From: GWE2-42-39 sp963668595
GTDB lineage: Bacteria; Bacteroidota; Bacteroidia; Bacteroidales; Prolixibacteraceae
Length of the DNA: 64,000 bases
Direction of reading: 5' to 3'
Assembly: GCA_963668595.1 (NCBI GenBank)
Contig: OY764876.1
Span: 4,278,001-4,342,000, forward strand
Numbering within the stretch: position 1 is the first letter of the stretch; each line of letters starts with the position of its first letter. Positions 8,573 through 17,884 of this stretch are shown one piece after another. The notes under the pieces are model-generated. The model was not told where the DNA came from and did not search any database. It saw nothing but the letters and a program-made list of their open reading frames with translations. A program made the position numbers and the translations under genes.

Positions 8573-9844
8573 TTATTCGAGAATAATTGTTTGTGCCCGA
8601 TTTGGACCAACCGATGCAATGGTTATCGGAATGCCAGTTTCTTCTTCAATGAAGTTGATGTAATTATTAAATTCTTCAGGAAACTCATCCTGATGAGCCA
8701 TTTTGGTCAGGTCGGTTTGCCAGCCCGGAAGTTCAACATAAACTGGTTTTACATTTCCTTTCAATTCGTAAGGAAATTGTTCTACCACTTCTCCGTCAAT
8801 TTCGTAACCAACACAAATATTAATTGTTTCGAATGTATCCATCACATCCGCTTTCATCATAATTAATTCAGTAACACCGTTCAGCATGATGGAATATTTC
8901 AATGCTACCAGGTCGAGCCATCCGCAACGACGCGGGCGACCAGTAGTTGAACCATATTCTCGACCTGCGTCACGGAGCTTTTGTCCTGTTTCGTCGAACA
9001 ATTCTGTAGGGAATGGTCCTGAACCAACGCGGGTACAGTAGGCTTTGAAAATACCGAAAACTTTTCCGATTCTTTGAGGAGCAATGCCCAGTCCGGTACA
9101 TGCGCCGGCACAAATTGTGTTCGATGAGGTTACAAACGGGTAGGAACCAAAATCAATGTCAAGGAGTGTTCCCTGTGCTCCTTCTGCCAGCACTGTTTTT
9201 CCTTCATTCATCAGATCATTGATGAAGTGTTCGCTGTCAACAATCTGGAATTGTTTCAAAACTTCTACACCTTCCATCCAGTCTGCTTCGGCTGCTTGTA
9301 GCATTTCAGCATACTCGAAATGGTAATAATTGTCGAGCTGATCTTTGTGCGCGGCAACTCTGGTTGAATATTTCTGTTCGAAATCGTCAAGCAAGTCTCC
9401 AACGCGTAAGCCGTCGCGGCCAATTTTGTCGCGGTATGTTGGGCCAATCCCTTTTAGGGTTGAACCAATTTTTGTATCTCCTTTTGCTGTCTCCGACGCG
9501 GCATCCAGAATTTTATGTGTAGGTAAAATAAGGTGGGCTTTTTTCGAAATGAACAAGTTTTTGCTCAAATCGATACCCAGCTTACTGATTGATTCAATTT
9601 CCTTTTTGAAGGTAACCGGGTCGAGAACAACTCCGTTTCCGATCAGGTTTACTTTTTGTTCGTGGAAAATACCAGAAGGAATGGTGTGCAATACCTGCTT
9701 GATATTATTTATTTCGAGGGTGTGACCGGCATTTGGCCCTCCCTGGAAACGGGCAATTACGTCGTAGCGGGGGGTCAACACATCCACTACTTTTCCTTTT
9801 CCTTCGTCACCCCATTGGAGGCCTAATAAAACGTCTGCTTTCAT
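8573..9844 (-). CDS. purA: Adenylosuccinate synthase
   Basis: A 423-residue full-length adenylosuccinate synthetase. It has the N-terminal GTP/IMP site GLQWGDEGKGK (about 8-18) with the catalytic Asp, the GPNAGHT loop (about 36-42), QGTLLDIDFGSYPFVTSSN around the IMP site, and TTGRPRRCGW. The enzyme makes adenylosuccinate from IMP, aspartate and GTP, the first committed step to AMP, in the cytoplasm. It has its own terminator and is separated from the Fur-family gene upstream by another terminator, so it is probably a single-gene unit. Confidence 0.97.
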   Translation of the reverse strand: MKADVLLGLQWGDEGKGKVVDVLTPRYDVIARFQGGPNAGHTLEINNIKQVLHTIPSGIFHEQKVNLIGNGVVLDPVTFKKEIESISKLGIDLSKNLFISKKAHLILPTHKILDAASETAKGDTKIGSTLKGIGPTYRDKIGRDGLRVGDLLDDFEQKYSTRVAAHKDQLDNYYHFEYAEMLQAAEADWMEGVEVLKQFQIVDSEHFINDLMNEGKTVLAEGAQGTLLDIDFGSYPFVTSSNTICAGACTGLGIAPQRIGKVFGIFKAYCTRVGSGPFPTELFDETGQKLRDAGREYGSTTGRPRRCGWLDLVALKYSIMLNGVTELIMMKADVMDTFETINICVGYEIDGEVVEQFPYELKGNVKPVYVELPGWQTDLTKMAHQDEFPEEFNNYINFIEEETGIPITIASVGPNRAQTIILE

Positions 9845-10017
9845 CGATCTATTATTTCAGATTATTCAATATCACTTTAAATTGCGAAAACCGGAATGTT
9901 AGCATTGAAACAGGTTTCGCTTTTACACAGCAAACCGCTGAAATAAAAGCACCGATGGCATATATTTCTGCGGAAATTTTCAGCATCTAAAAGTACAAAT
10001 TATTTGGTGATAACCAG

Positions 10018-10049
10018 AAAAAAAAGCCCCTTTATAAAAAAGAGGCTTT
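10018..10049 (-). terminator. Intrinsic terminator of the Fur-family gene
   Basis: AAAGCC (10023-10028) pairs with GGCTTT (10044-10049). The minus-strand transcript continues into a run of T after the stem. It lies 26 bases past the Fur-family stop codon. Confidence 0.75.
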
Positions 10050-10074
10050 CAATATAGAATGTGTTAAAACTTAT

Positions 10075-10515
10075 TTAACGTTCGAGGTTTTGTCCGTAAA
10101 CGTACAGGCTGTGATGCGATATTTTGAAGTTGTTTTTCTGACACACTTCATCAATAATTTCGCGAATTCGCGGATCGTAGAATTCGAATACTTCTCCCGA
10201 ACGCATGTCGATCAGGTGATCGTGCTGCAAGCGGGCAAAAGCTTTTTCGTATTGGGCAATGTTTTTACCAAACTGGTGTTTTACCAGAATTTTACATTCC
10301 TGAAGTAAATCAACAGTGTTGTATAAAGTTGCCCGACTAACCCGGTAGTTTTTATTTTTCATCGAAATATAAAGCGATTCGATGTCGAAATGACCGTCGC
10401 GACTGTATATTTCATCCAATATGGCAAACCGTTCCGGAGTTTTTCGGTGTCCGTTTCGTTCAAGATATTCCGTAAACATAGCCTTCACAGCCTCTCTTGT
10501 CTGATGGTTATTCAT
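10075..10515 (-). CDS. Fur-family metalloregulator lacking the zinc cysteines
   Basis: A 146-residue protein. Residues about 1-85 form a winged helix (HRKTPERFAILDEIY and the recognition helix VSRATLYNTVDLL); residues about 86-146 form the dimerisation domain. The regulatory metal site is partly kept (QHDHLID, HHSLYVYG), but the CxxC of classical Fur is replaced by DMRSG and the second Cys pair is also absent, so a structural Cys4 zinc site cannot form. Cys-free relatives are known among Mur/Irr-like proteins. It may respond to iron, manganese, zinc or peroxide; the sequence does not decide. It sits between purA and rel in the same orientation. Confidence 0.9.
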   Translation of the reverse strand: MNNHQTREAVKAMFTEYLERNGHRKTPERFAILDEIYSRDGHFDIESLYISMKNKNYRVSRATLYNTVDLLQECKILVKHQFGKNIAQYEKAFARLQHDHLIDMRSGEVFEFYDPRIREIIDEVCQKNNFKISHHSLYVYGQNLER

Positions 10516-10590
10516 ACTTAAACCGATTTTAAATAGACTTCAAAAATAGCAAATATTTTCAATTTAGCATGATTCTAAATAGTAAATCTG

Positions 10591-12816
10591 CTAAACCTGT
10601 TCAATTCGCTCTGCTTTATCTACTCCTTTGATTTTCAGTAATCGGGAAATTAATTCGCTTAAGTCTTGCAGGTTGTGCACATACAGGTACAAATCGCCTT
10701 CGAAAATGCCGTCGTGTGCATCGAAATGAACTGTTCTCATATTAATGTTGTGCTGCTTCGAAATGATGTTGGTGATTTCACTAACTACTCCAACCCGGTC
10801 GAAACCACTGATGCTTATACGCGACAAGTACGACAGCTTTTTAAAACGGGTCCATTCGGCAGTAATGATCTGGTCTCCCTGCTGAGACATTAATTTGTTC
10901 GCTTCGGGGCAACTGCGTTTGTGGATGATCACATGATCGTTGCCGGATATGTATCCGACAACATCGTCGCCAGGGATTGGATTGCAACAGCGAGCCAGCG
11001 AATAATTCGAATATTCGGGGTCTTCCTGTAGTAAATAAGGTTGTTTTTTATCGTATTTGCTGAAGAGTTTTTCTAATTCTTCTTCTTCATTCGTATTCGA
11101 GCCAAAAGTTAAGCGCCAGTATTTTACCAGCTTATTTTTTCGGCGTGTTTTTAGTACGTCTTCAATTTGACTGATGTCGAGAAAACCCATGCCAACTTGT
11201 GCATAAAGTTGTTCTTTGTTCGAAAGATTGTAGTAGGCAGTTATCTTTTTTAAGGTGTTGGCAGAGGGGAGGATATTGTATTCTTTTAATTTTTCTTCGA
11301 TCAGTTGGCGACCCTTGTCAAGGTGTTTGCGTTTATCGAGTTTGAATGACTGTTTGACTTTGGTTTTTGCTTTGGCCGTAACCAGAAAAGTTAGCCATTC
11401 TAATTGTGGCGATTGGGTTTTTGAGGTCAGGATTTCAATCTGGTCGCCACTTTGCAAAACGTGCGAAACGGAAACTAGTTTGTGATTGATTTTTGCGCCA
11501 ATACAATGGTCGCCTAATTCGGTGTGTATTTCGTATGCAAAATCGATGATCGTTGAGTTTTTCGGCATGGAAACCATTTTCCCTTTTGGGGTAAATACGA
11601 TAATTTCTGACGAAAATAAATTCATCTTAAATTCGTCAAGAAATTCCAGCGCATCAGATTCCGGGTTTTGCAGAAGTTCCCGGATTTTTTCGAGCCATTT
11701 ATCTAGCTCGTTTTCCATTGAGCTTTGGTTTTCCTTGTATTTGTAATGTGCTGCAAAACCTCGTTCGGCAATCTCGTCCATGCGGTAAGTACGTATCTGT
11801 ACTTCAACCCATTTGCCCAAAGGTCCCATTACTGTTACATGCAGTGCTTCGTAGCCATTTGCTTTGGGGGTGGTAATCCAATCGCGAATACGGTCGGGTT
11901 TGGGTTTGTAAATATCAGTAACCAGCGAAAGAATATCGAAGCATTGCCGTTTTTCCGATATATTTTTCTTCGGATGGAAAACAATTCGGATGGCCATCAA
12001 ATCATACACTTCATCAAACGAAACGCCTTTGGTTTGCATCTTATTCCAGATCGAATAGATCGATTTTAGTCGCTCTGTAATGGTGAAGTCAATATTTTCG
12101 GCCTGCAATTTTTCAATAATCGGCTTGATGAATTCGTTTACCAGATAGGTGCGCTTTTCAGCTTGGTTGTGTAGCCGGAAATTGATTTGGTTGTAGGTTT
12201 CCGGATCTTTGTATTTCAGACTTAAATCTTCAAGTTCTGTTTTTATTGCATAAAGCCCGAGCCGGTGGGCAAGAGGACCAAAAATGTAGAGCGTTTCAGC
12301 TGCGATTTTAAGTTGCTTGTGCGGTGGCATCGATTCCAGAGTTCGCATATTATGCAGGCGGTCGGCCAGCTTAATCAGAATAACTCGCACGTCGTCCGAA
12401 AGGGTCATCAGCATTTTGCGGAAATTGGTGGCTTGTTTCGAATCGGTTTGCGATGTGAATTCTTCATTAAGTTTTGTCAAACCATCAACAATTAGCGCAA
12501 TACGATCGCCAAATAAGTTCCGAATATCTTCAAGCGTATAGTCTGTGTCTTCAACAACGTCGTGCAAAATCGCAGAAATGATACCCGTTGCGCTAAGCCC
12601 AATTTCTTCAGCAACAATTTTGGCTACGGCCAGAGGATGAATAATGTACGGTTCACCTGATTTGCGTTTAACTCCGGCGTGGGCATTGTTGGCAAATTCA
12701 AATGCTTTGTGAATACGCACTTTCCCTTCTTCCGAAACTTTATCACACGCTTTGATAAGCTCTTCGTAATAGTCCGAAATTAATCGCTGTTCTGCCTTTG
12801 TTTGCAAATTACTCAT
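10591..12816 (-). CDS. Bifunctional (p)ppGpp synthase/hydrolase, Rel/SpoT family
   Basis: A 741-residue RSH protein. The start at 12816 (MSNLQTK) is chosen because a GGGGGAAAG ribosome-binding site lies about six bases upstream; an ATG 24 bases earlier would bury that site. In order: HD hydrolase domain with intact H85-D86 in HDVVEDTD, synthetase domain with the ExQIRT signature (EVQIRT), TGS domain, a ZFD-like region with SLARCCNPIPGD, and a C-terminal ACT domain. Both activities look intact, so it should make and degrade the stringent-response alarmone. It is the only RSH gene in the window. Confidence 0.95.
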   Translation of the reverse strand: MSNLQTKAEQRLISDYYEELIKACDKVSEEGKVRIHKAFEFANNAHAGVKRKSGEPYIIHPLAVAKIVAEEIGLSATGIISAILHDVVEDTDYTLEDIRNLFGDRIALIVDGLTKLNEEFTSQTDSKQATNFRKMLMTLSDDVRVILIKLADRLHNMRTLESMPPHKQLKIAAETLYIFGPLAHRLGLYAIKTELEDLSLKYKDPETYNQINFRLHNQAEKRTYLVNEFIKPIIEKLQAENIDFTITERLKSIYSIWNKMQTKGVSFDEVYDLMAIRIVFHPKKNISEKRQCFDILSLVTDIYKPKPDRIRDWITTPKANGYEALHVTVMGPLGKWVEVQIRTYRMDEIAERGFAAHYKYKENQSSMENELDKWLEKIRELLQNPESDALEFLDEFKMNLFSSEIIVFTPKGKMVSMPKNSTIIDFAYEIHTELGDHCIGAKINHKLVSVSHVLQSGDQIEILTSKTQSPQLEWLTFLVTAKAKTKVKQSFKLDKRKHLDKGRQLIEEKLKEYNILPSANTLKKITAYYNLSNKEQLYAQVGMGFLDISQIEDVLKTRRKNKLVKYWRLTFGSNTNEEEELEKLFSKYDKKQPYLLQEDPEYSNYSLARCCNPIPGDDVVGYISGNDHVIIHKRSCPEANKLMSQQGDQIITAEWTRFKKLSYLSRISISGFDRVGVVSEITNIISKQHNINMRTVHFDAHDGIFEGDLYLYVHNLQDLSELISRLLKIKGVDKAERIEQV

Positions 12817-12912
12817 CGTTCTTTCCCCCGGAAAAATCAATCCTGTGTTGTTAAAAAGTAAAGATATATTTTTTCTGAAAAATCTGTTGCGGGGCAGATT
12901 AATTCAGTAAGC

Positions 12913-13497
12913 TCAATGTGCAAAAAGTTGTGTTTCTACCAATTCGCAAATGATGTGGCCGATCATAATATGCGCTTCCTGAATTCGGGCAGTGTTGGAG
13001 GAAGGTATATTGAACAACAAATCTGCGAATTCTTTCATCTTGCCTCCGCTTTCTCCTGTCAAAGCAATCACGGTCATGCCTGTTTCACGTGCTTTTACCA
13101 TTGCATTGATCACATTCTGCGAATTCCCGGAAGTAGAGATTGCTACCAGAACGTCTTGCGCTTTGCCAACTGAATCGATATAACGGGCATAGGCATCTTC
13201 AAAATTGAAATCATTGGAATAAGCAGTCAGAAACGAAGTGTTTACATGACAGGCTTCAGCAGCAATGGGAGGTCGGTCGATAAATAACTTGCCGGAGAGT
13301 TCAGCAGCCAGGTGTTGTGCATCGGCAGCACTACCTCCGTTGCCACAGAAAATAGTTTTACCTTCCTGTTGATAGGCTTCGATGATAATATGTACAGCCC
13401 GACTAATTTTATCGATGATCGCTTGATCGGATAAAATAGACAATTTCAGGTCAACAGAAGCCTGAATGCGTTCTTTTATTTGGCTTGAATGATTCAA
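12913..13497 (-). CDS. gmhA: Phosphoheptose isomerase, SIS domain
   Basis: A 194-residue SIS-domain protein. FCGNGGSAADAQHLAAE (about 50-66) and AISTSGNSQNVINA (about 118-131) match the sugar-phosphate loops of GmhA, and the length fits. It converts sedoheptulose 7-phosphate to D-glycero-D-manno-heptose 7-phosphate for the lipopolysaccharide core. Related SIS proteins such as DiaA share this fold, but the GmhA motifs are strong. The neighbours (outer membrane protein and glycosyltransferase) suit an envelope role. Confidence 0.88.
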   Translation of the reverse strand: MNHSSQIKERIQASVDLKLSILSDQAIIDKISRAVHIIIEAYQQEGKTIFCGNGGSAADAQHLAAELSGKLFIDRPPIAAEACHVNTSFLTAYSNDFNFEDAYARYIDSVGKAQDVLVAISTSGNSQNVINAMVKARETGMTVIALTGESGGKMKEFADLLFNIPSSNTARIQEAHIMIGHIICELVETQLFAH

Positions 13498-13519
13498 TTT
13501 CCGGAAAATATAGAATTGA

Positions 13520-13562
13520 AGGTGAAAGTAATACTATTTGCTGAGTAATACTACTTTCACCT
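13520..13562. other. Long inverted repeat between OMP gene and gmhA
   Basis: An eleven-base perfect stem, 13520-13530 with 13552-13562, and a 21-base loop fill the 72-base gap. No clear T run follows on either strand, so it is a weak terminator or an RNA processing/stability hairpin. Confidence 0.6.
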
Positions 13563-13569
13563 GCGTGGA

Positions 13570-14070
13570 TTACAGAAAAACGGAGATGCCTATTTTCCCT
13601 CCGGAAAATGCATTTCCTCCTCCAAATTCAAGGTTGAGGGAAACTTTATCGGAAAAATAGTAGCGTCCACCGATTTGTGCGCCAAAACCCAGATCGGAAG
13701 TGTGAGACCCAGTATAACTATTGGGTGAATTCCAAATGTAAAATCCCAGATTGAGCCCGGCATAAACATCCCAATTGTCAGGAATTTCGAGAATGGTGTT
13801 GAAGTGATAATTTCCGTTACCCGAAACTCCGATTACTGAGTGGTCGTATTTGTACGTGCCTATTTTTTCGTTGTACGAACGAAATGATAATTCGCCTCCA
13901 ACGGTAATGTCGTCGTGAACGGCATAGTCGAGTCCAATGTAAACAGGTAAACCCCATGACGATAGTCCAAAACCACCGTTTAACTGTTTCTCTCCTTTGG
14001 TGTATGGACTTTGGGCCATTACTGCCAGAGATGAAAAAACAACCAGCATTAATAACGATAATTTTCTCAT
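13570..14070 (-). CDS. Small outer membrane beta-barrel protein
   Basis: The start at 14070 (MRKLSLLMLVVFSSLAVMAQ) gives 166 residues with a clean signal peptide ending AMAQ; an ATG eight codons earlier would spoil it. The mature part alternates hydrophobic and polar residues with Gly and aromatic positions (GGFGLSSWGLPVYIGLDYAV, GLNLGFYIW) and ends in an aliphatic/aromatic strand (ISVFL), typical of an eight-strand barrel of the OmpW/opacity type. Expected in the outer membrane; no specific function is recognised. Confidence 0.8.
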   Translation of the reverse strand: MRKLSLLMLVVFSSLAVMAQSPYTKGEKQLNGGFGLSSWGLPVYIGLDYAVHDDITVGGELSFRSYNEKIGTYKYDHSVIGVSGNGNYHFNTILEIPDNWDVYAGLNLGFYIWNSPNSYTGSHTSDLGFGAQIGGRYYFSDKVSLNLEFGGGNAFSGGKIGISVFL

Positions 14071-14141
14071 AGTTTGAAAATTTAATTTCAGCACAGATAG
14101 TTCTGTTTTATACTGTCAGTACTGAAAAGTTGATGTAATTT

Positions 14142-15275
14142 TTATAACTGTTGCAGAACCTGAAAAATTGCACGAGTCATGTTCGACCAGGCAAATTTCT
14201 GTTTTTCCAATTTAACGTTTTGCACGAAAATAGGTTCTCTGTTGTGGTCATAAAAATCACAAATGGCATTGGTAATTTCAGTCGGATTTGGTTCAACTAC
14301 ATAACCAGCCCTCCCGTGAGGAATGATTTCAGAAAGCCCTCCCACATTGGTAACCAGCATTGGTTTGTGAAAATGAAAACCGATTTGGGTCACTCCACTT
14401 TGCGTTGCCGATTTGTAGGGTTGAACAATCAGGTCGGCAGCGCAGAAATACCGGTTTACTTCTTCGTTTGGAATGAAGTCGGTTTTCAGAATAACCTGAT
14501 CTTTCAATTTTAATTGCGCTATTTGTTCCAGATATTTGTCTGGTTTGGAGTAAAATTCGCCGGCAACAATCAGTTTTAGTGGCAATTTTCGAATTTGTGA
14601 ATCAGCAATGGCTTCCAGCAAAATATCCAGCCCTTTGTAGTCGCGAATAAATCCAAAGAATAATAAATACTTGTAATTTGGATCAAGTTGAAGCAGCTTG
14701 ATGGCTTCTGCTTTTTTAATACGATCGCCAAAATTATCAAACAATGGATGAACTGTTTGAATTGCAGGCAAGGATGCACGAAATGAGAGCGCATCGTTAT
14801 ATACTTTTTGCGACATGGCTACCAACCCATGGATGCGATTCATGAAAAATCGGGTGAGCAAGTGGTCGCCGGGGCGTTTTTCATGAGGAATGATATTGTC
14901 GGCCAGACAAATGATTTTTGTATGCTGGTTTTTTCCGATGAACCACAACAGGCTACCAAAGCATGGAGCTAAAAAAGGAAGCCAGTAACGAATAATCACC
15001 AAGTCTGGCTTCTCGCGTCCGATACGACGCCCTGTTTTAATCCAGTTGAATGGATTGATGGCATTGATTGTTCTTCGAATCGATAGATTTTGTGGCGCAG
15101 GTCCGTCCACATACTGTGTTTTCCCCGGAAATAGCAATGAGGGATATTGTACTGTAAAGGTTTCGATTCGTACCTGATGTCCTTCGTTTGTGAATTCTTC
15201 TGCCAGACGTTCATTTCCAGCGGCAATGCCTCCCCGGTAAGGGTAAGCTGGTCCTATAATCAGAATGTTTGCCAA
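14142..15275 (-). CDS. Glycosyltransferase, GT4-like (GT-B fold)
   Basis: A 377-residue protein with an N-terminal Rossmann half (ILIIGPAYPYRGGIAAGNERLA) and a C-terminal half that includes YKYLLFFGFIRDYKGLDIL and the GT4 donor region around PYKSATQSGVTQIGFHFHKPMLVTNVGGLSEII. GT4 enzymes transfer sugars from nucleotide donors in cell-surface polysaccharide or lipid glycosylation. No signal peptide is seen; it probably works at the inner membrane face. Donor and acceptor are unknown. It lies between miaA and the beta-barrel gene in the same direction. Confidence 0.87.
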   Translation of the reverse strand: MANILIIGPAYPYRGGIAAGNERLAEEFTNEGHQVRIETFTVQYPSLLFPGKTQYVDGPAPQNLSIRRTINAINPFNWIKTGRRIGREKPDLVIIRYWLPFLAPCFGSLLWFIGKNQHTKIICLADNIIPHEKRPGDHLLTRFFMNRIHGLVAMSQKVYNDALSFRASLPAIQTVHPLFDNFGDRIKKAEAIKLLQLDPNYKYLLFFGFIRDYKGLDILLEAIADSQIRKLPLKLIVAGEFYSKPDKYLEQIAQLKLKDQVILKTDFIPNEEVNRYFCAADLIVQPYKSATQSGVTQIGFHFHKPMLVTNVGGLSEIIPHGRAGYVVEPNPTEITNAICDFYDHNREPIFVQNVKLEKQKFAWSNMTRAIFQVLQQL

Positions 15276-15389
15276 GGTGTTTCGTTTTTTCTGTTAGTGT
15301 TGTACAAATTTGCAATATGTTTACGACACTGAAAAGTGAATTATCACGAATCCTTGAAATGTGAATGATAAAGAGGGCGAAGATGATGC

Positions 15390-16298
15390 TTATTCTTTCT
15401 CCAGTACTGATTCGATGAACCGGATTATTTCCTCTGTTTGCGTTGGTTCGAACCAATGAATATCTGAATCTTTTTTGAACCAGGTGAGTTGTTTGCGAGC
15501 ATATTTCCGACTGTTATTCTGTATTTGCTCAATGGCCTGCTCTCGTGTGATGAGACCATCGAAATGGGCAAATATTTCTTTGTATCCGACAGTATTCAGT
15601 GAATTGAGCTGTCTCATCGGGTAAACTTTCATCGCTTCTTCAAATAGACCCTGCTCAACCATTTGTAAAACACGCTGGTTAATTCGCTTGTAAAGATGTT
15701 CCCGCTCTGTATTTAGTCCGATTTTTATTATTCTGAAAGGTCGTTCTTTGGTCGTTTCTGTACGGAACGACGAGTAGGGTTTTCCAGTCATAATGCATAT
15801 TTCGAGGGCATGCAGAATCCGCTTCGGGTTTTTTAGGTCGGCTTGCTGATAATAATCCGGATCAAGTTGTTTTAACTGAATCCGAAGTGGCTCCAGTCCA
15901 TTTTCTTCAAAATCAGTGAGTAGTTGATTCCTGATTTCCGCATCAACATTGGGCAGGTCGTCAATGCCTTTGCATACTGCATCAATATAAAGCATGGAGC
16001 CTCCCGTCATAATTGCCGGATTAGTCGCTGGATGTAACGTATTTAGGATGTCAAGCACTTCCATCTCGAACATGCTGGCGTTGTAGTACTCTTCGATGGA
16101 GTGATTTTGTATCAGGTGATGTTTTACTGCATGCAAGTCTTCTGTGGGAGGAACAGCAGTGCCAATTGCCAGCTCTTTGTAAATCTGACGCGAGTCGGCC
16201 GAAATAATTTCTGTAGAGAAGTGCTGTGCCAGTTTAATACTTACTGCCGATTTCCCAATGCCCGTTGGTCCAACTACTACAATTAATGTGTTTTTCAT
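15390..16298 (-). CDS. miaA: tRNA dimethylallyltransferase
   Basis: The start at 16298 (MKNTLIVVVGPTGIGKSA) gives 302 residues; the frame extends upstream to an ATG at 16364 but the extra 22 residues lack family character. It has the P-loop GPTGIGKS (about 10-17), ISADSRQIYK (about 35-44), and the GGSMLY and RKQLTWFK motifs of MiaA. It attaches a dimethylallyl group to N6 of A37 in tRNAs that read UNN codons. It uses DMAPP, the same building block used by the terpenoid operon. The IS element begins about 120 bases upstream of its start. Confidence 0.96.
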   Translation of the reverse strand: MKNTLIVVVGPTGIGKSAVSIKLAQHFSTEIISADSRQIYKELAIGTAVPPTEDLHAVKHHLIQNHSIEEYYNASMFEMEVLDILNTLHPATNPAIMTGGSMLYIDAVCKGIDDLPNVDAEIRNQLLTDFEENGLEPLRIQLKQLDPDYYQQADLKNPKRILHALEICIMTGKPYSSFRTETTKERPFRIIKIGLNTEREHLYKRINQRVLQMVEQGLFEEAMKVYPMRQLNSLNTVGYKEIFAHFDGLITREQAIEQIQNNSRKYARKQLTWFKKDSDIHWFEPTQTEEIIRFIESVLEKE

Positions 16299-16410
16299 TT
16301 TTTCGAAATAAAGAGGCAAAGGTAGTTTATTTTGCGAAAGAAGAGAATGCAGACCGGATGGCAAGGAGGGGGGAGAGGACTAAAATTAATGCAGAGAACA
16401 GAAAAAAGGA

Positions 16411-16421
16411 GGCTAATTGCC
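16411..16421. repeat. Left copy of the insertion-site direct repeat
   Basis: GGCTAATTGCC occurs here and again at 18045-18055, flanking the element. Because the sequence overlaps the ends of the inverted repeats, the true duplication may be 5, 9 or 11 bases (TAATT is the smallest core). IS4-family elements commonly duplicate about 9-12 bases. Confidence 0.75.
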
Positions 16422-16438
16422 CATAGCCGTCAACTTAA
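16419..16438 (+). repeat. Left terminal inverted repeat of the IS
   Basis: A perfect 20-base match to the reverse complement of 18028-18047; the next inward bases differ. It begins GCCCATAGCC. The outermost two bases may belong to the target duplication instead. Confidence 0.88.
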
Positions 16439-16439
16439 G

Positions 16440-16490
16440 AAATCCGGGTTTGCCAAATTTGATTTTGGCATATCCGGATTTTTTGTTTTT
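16440..16490 (+). terminator. Terminator just inside the IS left end
   Basis: A two-part hairpin: AAATCCGG (16440-16447) with CCGGATTT (16474-16481), and inner TGCCAAA (16451-16457) with TTTGGCA (16464-16470), followed by T runs. It would block outside transcription from entering the transposase gene. Confidence 0.75.
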
Positions 16491-16574
16491 ATCTAAATAT
16501 AAAGGGGGGAATTCAAAAGCAGCTCGCCTGAAATTACAAGTTCTTTAGAGAAGCTGTTCAGTTCAGAAGAATTG

Positions 16575-17831
16575 ATGGATGCAGCAAGAAAAACGGGATT
16601 TATGAAACGAAAATCTAAGTTAAACCCGTTTGTGTTTTTTGATTTAATGATGTACGACTCCAGTGCAAGGTCGTCAAAAAGTCTCAATCAGTTGGCAATT
16701 GAGGCCCAGTCTTCACACAATGTTGAAATAAGCAAACAAGGAGTTGACAAACGTTTCAGTGACTGCGCAGTAAGCTTTTTGAAATTGCTGATCGAAAGAC
16801 AACTTCAGTGCGAGTTAAACCGTCAGTTAGATAGCAGTTGGTTAGATTTATTCAACCGGGTTGTTATCAAAGATTCAACCCGCTTTGAGCTTCCTGAGCA
16901 ATACGCTGAACATCTTCCTGGGTCAGGGGGAGCCGCTTCCAAAGCCGGAGCTTGCCTCCAATTTGAATTTGACTTTAAAAGCGGGCAAATAATCGACTTA
17001 AACCTCACGGCAGCAAATAGACCGGATGTTACAGACTCGCTCCAAACTCTTAGCCTTGTTGGTCCCAATGATCTGATCATCCGGGACCTTGGCTACTTTG
17101 CATTTAAATCCCTTCTAAATATCGCGGAGAAAGAAGCATTTTTTATTTCCAGGCTTCGTCCCAAAATAATTGTTTATGAACTCAATGCAGGAGAACTTCA
17201 ACCAATGGATTTCGGAGTCCTCTATCGGCGTATGAAAAAATATGGACTGAACCGGATAGAGAAAAATGTGTTTATCGGGACTGAACCGAAAATACCGGTT
17301 CGACTGGTTATTGACCTGTTGCCCGAAGAAATCTACCAACAACGAGTACGGAAGGCAGACAAAAAACGGAAAAGCCAAGGGTGCAAGAGTAGTGAAAAGT
17401 TTAAACTGATGTCCCGTTTTAGCCTGATTATTACCAATATCCCTGAAGATATCCTACCTGTTCATGCTATTACTGCGATATACAGAACCCGCTGGCAAAT
17501 TGAACTGATCTTCAAAATATGGAAGTCAATACTGGGGGTAGATCATATTCGAAATATGAAATACTCCAGGTGGCTGTGCATCCTGTATTTTAAACTGCTC
17601 ATGATGATTGTTAACTGGAGTATCATCATGAACAAACGCCCCCTGATATATAAGAAAACAGCCAAACTACTAAGCCTGATTAAAAGTTTTAAAACTTTGT
17701 TTGATAACATCTACCGACTAAGGATTGAACTCAAAAAAAACTCACCGGGACTCGTTCATTTTATGGCTTGGGCCGAAAAAATATTATCCCGGAACCATTG
17801 GTTGGAAAGAAAAAAAACAAGCTTGGATTAG
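16575..17831 (+). CDS. IS4-family DDE transposase
   Basis: At least 418 residues from the ATG at 16575. The DDE acids are placed at KDSTRF (first Asp, about residue 96), IRDLGY (second Asp, about 174) and the YREK motif YRTRWQIELIFKIWK (Glu, about residue 309). It catalyses cut-and-paste transposition of its own element. The frame stays open upstream to 16503, and the added residues (LEKLFSSEELMDAARKTGF at the junction) look like the normal IS4 N-terminus, but this extension contains no ATG or GTG. The true start may be a rare codon (TTG at 16572, CTG at 16554 or ATT at 16533), or the ATG was lost. Confidence 0.92.
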   Translation: MDAARKTGFMKRKSKLNPFVFFDLMMYDSSARSSKSLNQLAIEAQSSHNVEISKQGVDKRFSDCAVSFLKLLIERQLQCELNRQLDSSWLDLFNRVVIKDSTRFELPEQYAEHLPGSGGAASKAGACLQFEFDFKSGQIIDLNLTAANRPDVTDSLQTLSLVGPNDLIIRDLGYFAFKSLLNIAEKEAFFISRLRPKIIVYELNAGELQPMDFGVLYRRMKKYGLNRIEKNVFIGTEPKIPVRLVIDLLPEEIYQQRVRKADKKRKSQGCKSSEKFKLMSRFSLIITNIPEDILPVHAITAIYRTRWQIELIFKIWKSILGVDHIRNMKYSRWLCILYFKLLMMIVNWSIIMNKRPLIYKKTAKLLSLIKSFKTLFDNIYRLRIELKKNSPGLVHFMAWAEKILSRNHWLERKKTSLD

Positions 17832-17884
17832 AAGAAATAATACACATATCACTTTGACATTCAGTTATATATTACTATATTCAA

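Noticed and set aside
8407..8619. 70-codon minus-strand frame between purA and the PLP gene
   Set aside because: It runs through the purA terminator hairpin and overlaps the purA end in another frame; composition is not protein-like.
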